NCBI GenBank assembly: GCA_902459845.2
Contig: CABPSV020000685.1
Span: forward strand, 1-10,543
Source: Hepatocystis sp. ex Piliocolobus tephrosceles
Lineage: Eukaryota > Apicomplexa > Aconoidasida > Haemosporida > Plasmodiidae
DNA length: 10,543 nucleotides
Reading direction: 5' to 3'
Below, one piece after another: positions 7,772 to 10,543 of this stretch. Within the stretch, counting starts at the first letter, position 1, and each line of letters begins with the position of its first letter. The position numbers were made by a program, and so were the translations under genes. A model generated the notes under the pieces. It was not told where the DNA came from, made no database searches, and worked only from the letters and a program-made list of their open reading frames with translations.

Positions 7772-9355
7772 TTAAAAAATGGTACTATTATCTTCTATGG
7801 TTTTTTGATTCGATTTTATTATACTATCAGTAACATAATATATAATGAAATTCAAAAAAAATGGGAAAATGACCATTACTAATAAAAGCTTACATTTAAT
7901 ATCACTAATATAAGCTAATGTACATAAAATAAATATATTAAAGATAGGTGAAAAAACAAAAAAAAATGTCAATGTTAATATTTTTGTAGTTAAAATAACA
8001 CACATCCATAACATTAAACCTTCATATATAGTCATATTTAAATATCTCTGTTCAATTTGTTTATACATTTCTATATATATATTTTCATTGGAATTATCAT
8101 TATCACTATTAAATAAATAATCTTCATCCAAATGAATACAAACTTCTTCATTTAATACATCTTCTGTTAATAATGTTAATTCATTTTTATAAATTGTTCT
8201 TTTTTGTTCTTTAAATTTATCGTATTTACCAAATATGTCATACAAACCACCATTTTTGCCATACGCACCACCACTTTTGTCATACGCACCAACACTTTTG
8301 TCATACGCACCAACACTTTTGTTATTATTTTGTTCAACATCGAGTTCATATATATGTACTAATTTTTTTTCAGAGTTTTCTGCTTGTTTTTTTTTTTCAT
8401 ACATATTTAAATTATGAATAGTATTATCCAGATTATATATTTTATTATTTTTATCTATTCCATCTTCAAATAACTCTTCATTATAATTATCATCATCTTG
8501 TTTTATTACAACATTTGTTTTGTTTGTGTTTAAAAAATTATTTTTTTCTTCTTTTTCGAAAATATTATCATTATTTGATGGTAATTTGTTTATAACAAGA
8601 GGAGCATCATCATCATCGTACACATTTTCATAAATTTGATTAACTGTGTTATTATTATTGTAAATATTATGGACAATGTTTGTATTATTATTTTTAATAT
8701 TGTTATTGCACCTGTTAATATTAATGTCGTCGTTTATATTAGTGTTATTATTTGTGGTACTAGTGTTACTAGCTGTTTTTTTAGTAAGTATATTGTTACC
8801 AGCTGATTTTTTAACAGGTATATTGTTACTATTTATGTTGTTTTTATTAAAAACCTCCATGTGGGCTTTATTTTGAGCGATTTTTTGTTTGATATTATTA
8901 TTACTATATTTTATATAGGTTAAATACTGTGACAAAAAATCAGTGGGTTTGTATATACACACATCTGTATGATTATTTAAATGATTTCTAAATTTTAAAA
9001 ACTTCATTAACGATAATAGTTTATGTTGTAAATATAAGCCTAATGTAGCATCAATAATAATTATAATAAGATATATGGAACATTCATCCATTGTAACACT
9101 ATACGATATTGGTAATATATTAAACCGTGTAATCAATATACATAGTGATATATTTAAAAAATGAATTGTTGAAGATCCACACAAAATGATTATTACATCA
9201 TTCAAAAATTTATTAAGTGTTCTTCTTGGTTTTTCTAAAATATACTTAGTTAACAATACACCTAATGAAACACATCCAATAAATATCTGAACTAGTACTC
9301 CGAATTCCCCTGGTACTAGATAACATTCTTGTGTCGTGGTTTTTAAATCGTCCAT
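7772..9355 (-). CDS. STIMATE/TMEM110-family multi-pass membrane protein with a long Asn/Asp-rich insert
   Basis: The 527-residue product starts at the ATG at 9355-9353. Its N-terminal third has the family blocks: CYLVPGEFG, then KYILEKPRRTLNKFLNDV, IHFLNISL, and DECSIYLIIIIIDATLGLYL (90-109). Human STIMATE has the matching C-x-x-Y-L-I and DATLG. Membrane segments are near 17-37, 52-75, 93-111, 446-467, 468-483 and 488-508. The last carries VMVIFPFFLNFIIYYVTD, close to the conserved ending P-F-F-x-N of the family. Residues about 150-435 are hydrophilic, rich in Asn, Asp and Lys, with a heptad-like repeat KSVGAYD; they interrupt a compact family of roughly 300 residues. In animals STIMATE is an ER protein that promotes STIM1 activation at ER-plasma membrane junctions, and a fungal relative is vacuolar. 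I know of no STIM or Orai in Plasmodium, so the role here is unknown. No intron is needed. Confidence 0.85.
   Translation of the reverse strand: MDDLKTTTQECYLVPGEFGVLVQIFIGCVSLGVLLTKYILEKPRRTLNKFLNDVIIILCGSSTIHFLNISLCILITRFNILPISYSVTMDECSIYLIIIIIDATLGLYLQHKLLSLMKFLKFRNHLNNHTDVCIYKPTDFLSQYLTYIKYSNNNIKQKIAQNKAHMEVFNKNNINSNNIPVKKSAGNNILTKKTASNTSTTNNNTNINDDININRCNNNIKNNNTNIVHNIYNNNNTVNQIYENVYDDDDAPLVINKLPSNNDNIFEKEEKNNFLNTNKTNVVIKQDDDNYNEELFEDGIDKNNKIYNLDNTIHNLNMYEKKKQAENSEKKLVHIYELDVEQNNNKSVGAYDKSVGAYDKSGGAYGKNGGLYDIFGKYDKFKEQKRTIYKNELTLLTEDVLNEEVCIHLDEDYLFNSDNDNSNENIYIEMYKQIEQRYLNMTIYEGLMLWMCVILTTKILTLTFFFVFSPIFNIFILCTLAYISDIKCKLLLVMVIFPFFLNFIIYYVTDSIIKSNQKTIEDNSTIF
8240..8320 (-). repeat. 21-bp tandem repeat encoding KSVGAYD in the STIMATE-like insert
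   Basis: Residues 346-372 read KSVGAYD, KSVGAYD, KSGGAYG, KNGGLYD. The first copies are nearly identical in DNA and the later ones progressively changed. The repeat adds regularly spaced tyrosines to the otherwise Asn/Asp-rich hydrophilic loop between membrane segments 3 and 4. Confidence 0.9.
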
Positions 9356-9603
9356 ATCTATATTTTATTTCCCTGTTCAGTTTTTTTTTTTTTTTTTATT
9401 ACTTAGTTTAAGCATATTTATAACTGCTATAATATGATATTTATTAGTATGTCATATTTGAAAAGTTAACAATAACTGCAAAATGTATGCATGGGAATAT
9501 GTGAATATGCGAATATGTGAATATGTGAATATGTGAATATGTATAAATACGTTTATATATATATATGTAATCGTTACTATTAAAACGGAAGCTAAAGAAC
9601 AAA
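9356..9603. promoter_or_regulatory. Divergent region between the STIMATE-like gene and a small reading frame
   Basis: This 248-bp AT-rich spacer should contain at least the 5' UTR of the STIMATE-like gene. It holds a poly-T run (9380-9397), a 9-bp minisatellite and a TATATATATATG stretch near 9556-9568. No defined promoter motif is recognised. It is short for a Plasmodium bidirectional promoter, which weakens the case for the small gene on its right. Confidence 0.4.
9495..9542. repeat. 9-bp minisatellite (GAATATGTG), about 5 copies
   Basis: Tandem GAATATGTG units run from 9495 to 9542, with one GAATATGCG variant in the second copy. The array lies 140-187 bp upstream of the STIMATE-like start codon, probably in its 5' UTR or promoter. 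On the gene strand it reads CACATATTC. Confidence 0.9.
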
Positions 9604-9786
9604 ATGAATCAGACAACAATTTTGCAATTAAAATCTTATAATATAGAACTTGTAATAATGATTTCACATTTATTAATCACTATTTGTTTTGTTACTTGTT
9701 TAATTTTCCGTTCTTTTGAAAAAAAACGAAAAAAAAAACGAAAAAAAAAACAAAACAAAAAAAAAAAAACGAAAACGAACATATAG
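9604..9786 (+). CDS. Possible small one-pass membrane protein or first exon
   Basis: Sixty codons start in a good AAAATG context. Residues 1-14 are polar (MNQTTILQLKSYNI), about 15-36 form one hydrophobic helix (ELVIMISHLLITICFVTCLIF), and the rest is an Arg/Lys run (RSFEKKRKKKRKKK and on) ending at TAG. Base composition up to about 9718 is more balanced than the flanks, which favours coding, while the poly-basic end is just A-rich DNA. It may be a genuine small membrane protein with a cytosolic basic tail, or exon 1 of a split gene whose donor lies before the A-rich stretch. I do not recognise a family. The spacing of 248 bp from the divergent STIMATE-like start is tight. Confidence 0.35.
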   Translation: MNQTTILQLKSYNIELVIMISHLLITICFVTCLIFRSFEKKRKKKRKKKQNKKKKTKTNI

Positions 9787-9955
9787 ACATATATATATTT
9801 ATATATAAATCGTTTCGCTATGTATATATATAAAGATAGATATATACATAAAAAACTAAGTTACAATGTACAAATAGTATATGTAAATATGAATTTACAT
9901 AAAAAGTAAACCTCAATGCAAAAAAAAGCAAATATATATTCACAAAAAAAAAAAT

Positions 9956-9971
9956 GAACTCAGTTGAGTTC
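9956..9971. other. 16-bp near-perfect palindrome GAACTCAGTTGAGTTC
   Basis: GAACTCA and TGAGTTC are exact reverse complements separated by GT. At about 44% G+C it stands out from surroundings made almost only of A and T. The short spacer suits a homodimeric protein site better than an RNA hairpin. Confidence 0.55.
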
Positions 9972-10002
9972 TCCAATAAAAATTAAATATATGTGGTAAA
10001 AA

Positions 10003-10009
<7 letters not shown>

Positions 10010-10033
<24 letters not shown>
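10010..10033. repeat. AT dinucleotide microsatellite
   Basis: About twelve AT units occur without interruption. Such arrays are common in Plasmodium intergenic DNA and mutate quickly in length. Confidence 0.95.
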
Positions 10034-10172
10034 TAACAAATATGTATATGTATTTAAAAACAAAAAAAAAAAAACATAAAAAAAATAAATAGCCAAATAA
10101 TAACTATTGAAGAATTTCGACATGATCAGCAAGAAAAAGTTTATATTATTTTTTTTTATAAGCTAAAAAAAG

Positions 10173-10206
<34 letters not shown>

Positions 10207-10543
10207 ATTTTTACTCAAAACAATTAAAATAAGATTTAAACAATTATATTTTTAAATGTAAAATGTGAAAAATATTAAATAAGTAATAAAACAAATCTAT
10301 ATGTAAACAGGACATTAAAAAACAAATCACTTATGTACTATTATATATGGTTAATAAAAAATAATTTGTTACCAAAAAATAAAAAAAAGGAAAAAAAAAA
10401 TAAAAAAAAATGTTATTAAAATTGAATTATACTACTGATTATTATATAGTAAAATATATATTTAAAAAAAAAAAAAATATTCATGTTATATATGATTATA
10501 TATTAAACACTGTACAATGACATATTTAAACTACGTTTATTAA

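Larger units (their letters stand above)
9787..10543. other. AT-rich stretch without a supported gene
   Basis: I see no reading frame with convincing protein character in these 757 bases. The stretch contains TA-rich words, a 16-bp near-palindrome (9956-9971), an AT dinucleotide repeat (10010-10033) and a 30-A run (10173-10202). A small island of higher G+C lies near 10105-10140. Most likely it is intergenic or intronic. Confidence 0.55.

Noticed and set aside
1..10543. Subtelomeric or antigenic-variation locus
   Set aside because: No var, rif, stevor or pir-type sequence is seen. The identifiable genes are conserved eukaryotic families typical of core chromosome regions.

Overview
The window is nuclear DNA of a malaria parasite or close relative (Plasmodium sp.). 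The evidence is extreme A+T content, homopolymer runs up to 48 T, asparagine/lysine-rich low-complexity protein inserts, short AT-rich introns and proteins whose nearest recognisable relatives are eukaryotic. The species cannot be fixed from the window. The first gene resembles, but is not identical to, my recollection of the P. falciparum DUF866 protein of known structure (MAL13P1.257), so P. falciparum itself looks unlikely.

Layout. At the left edge (1-554, minus strand) are the first two exons of a split gene for a DUF866/UPF0587 (CXXC zinc-binding protein, CZIB/C1orf123) homologue. It runs off the window, and its second intron carries a 15-bp minisatellite. A 1.06-kb divergent intergenic region follows. 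From 1619 to 6531 (plus strand) lies one large gene in two reading frames that meet in a pair of long poly-A tracts. Its product is a secreted, membrane-anchored protein with the complete domain order of a plant-type glycoside hydrolase family 35 beta-galactosidase. Both catalytic glutamates are replaced, and long repeat-rich inserts lie between the conserved blocks. The gene then meets, tail to tail across about 1.24 kb of tract- and repeat-rich spacer, a minus-strand gene (7772-9355). That gene encodes a six-segment membrane protein of the STIMATE/TMEM110 family with a long hydrophilic, Asn/Asp-rich insert. Beyond it, a divergent 60-codon reading frame (9604-9786) may be a small one-pass membrane protein or a first exon. 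The last 0.75 kb has no gene I can support.

The genes do not form an obvious pathway and are independently transcribed, as is usual for Plasmodium. The most noteworthy object is the catalytically degenerate, membrane-anchored GH35-like protein. If conserved, it would be a candidate glycan-binding or scaffold protein that standard searches could miss because its inserts break the domain into short pieces.
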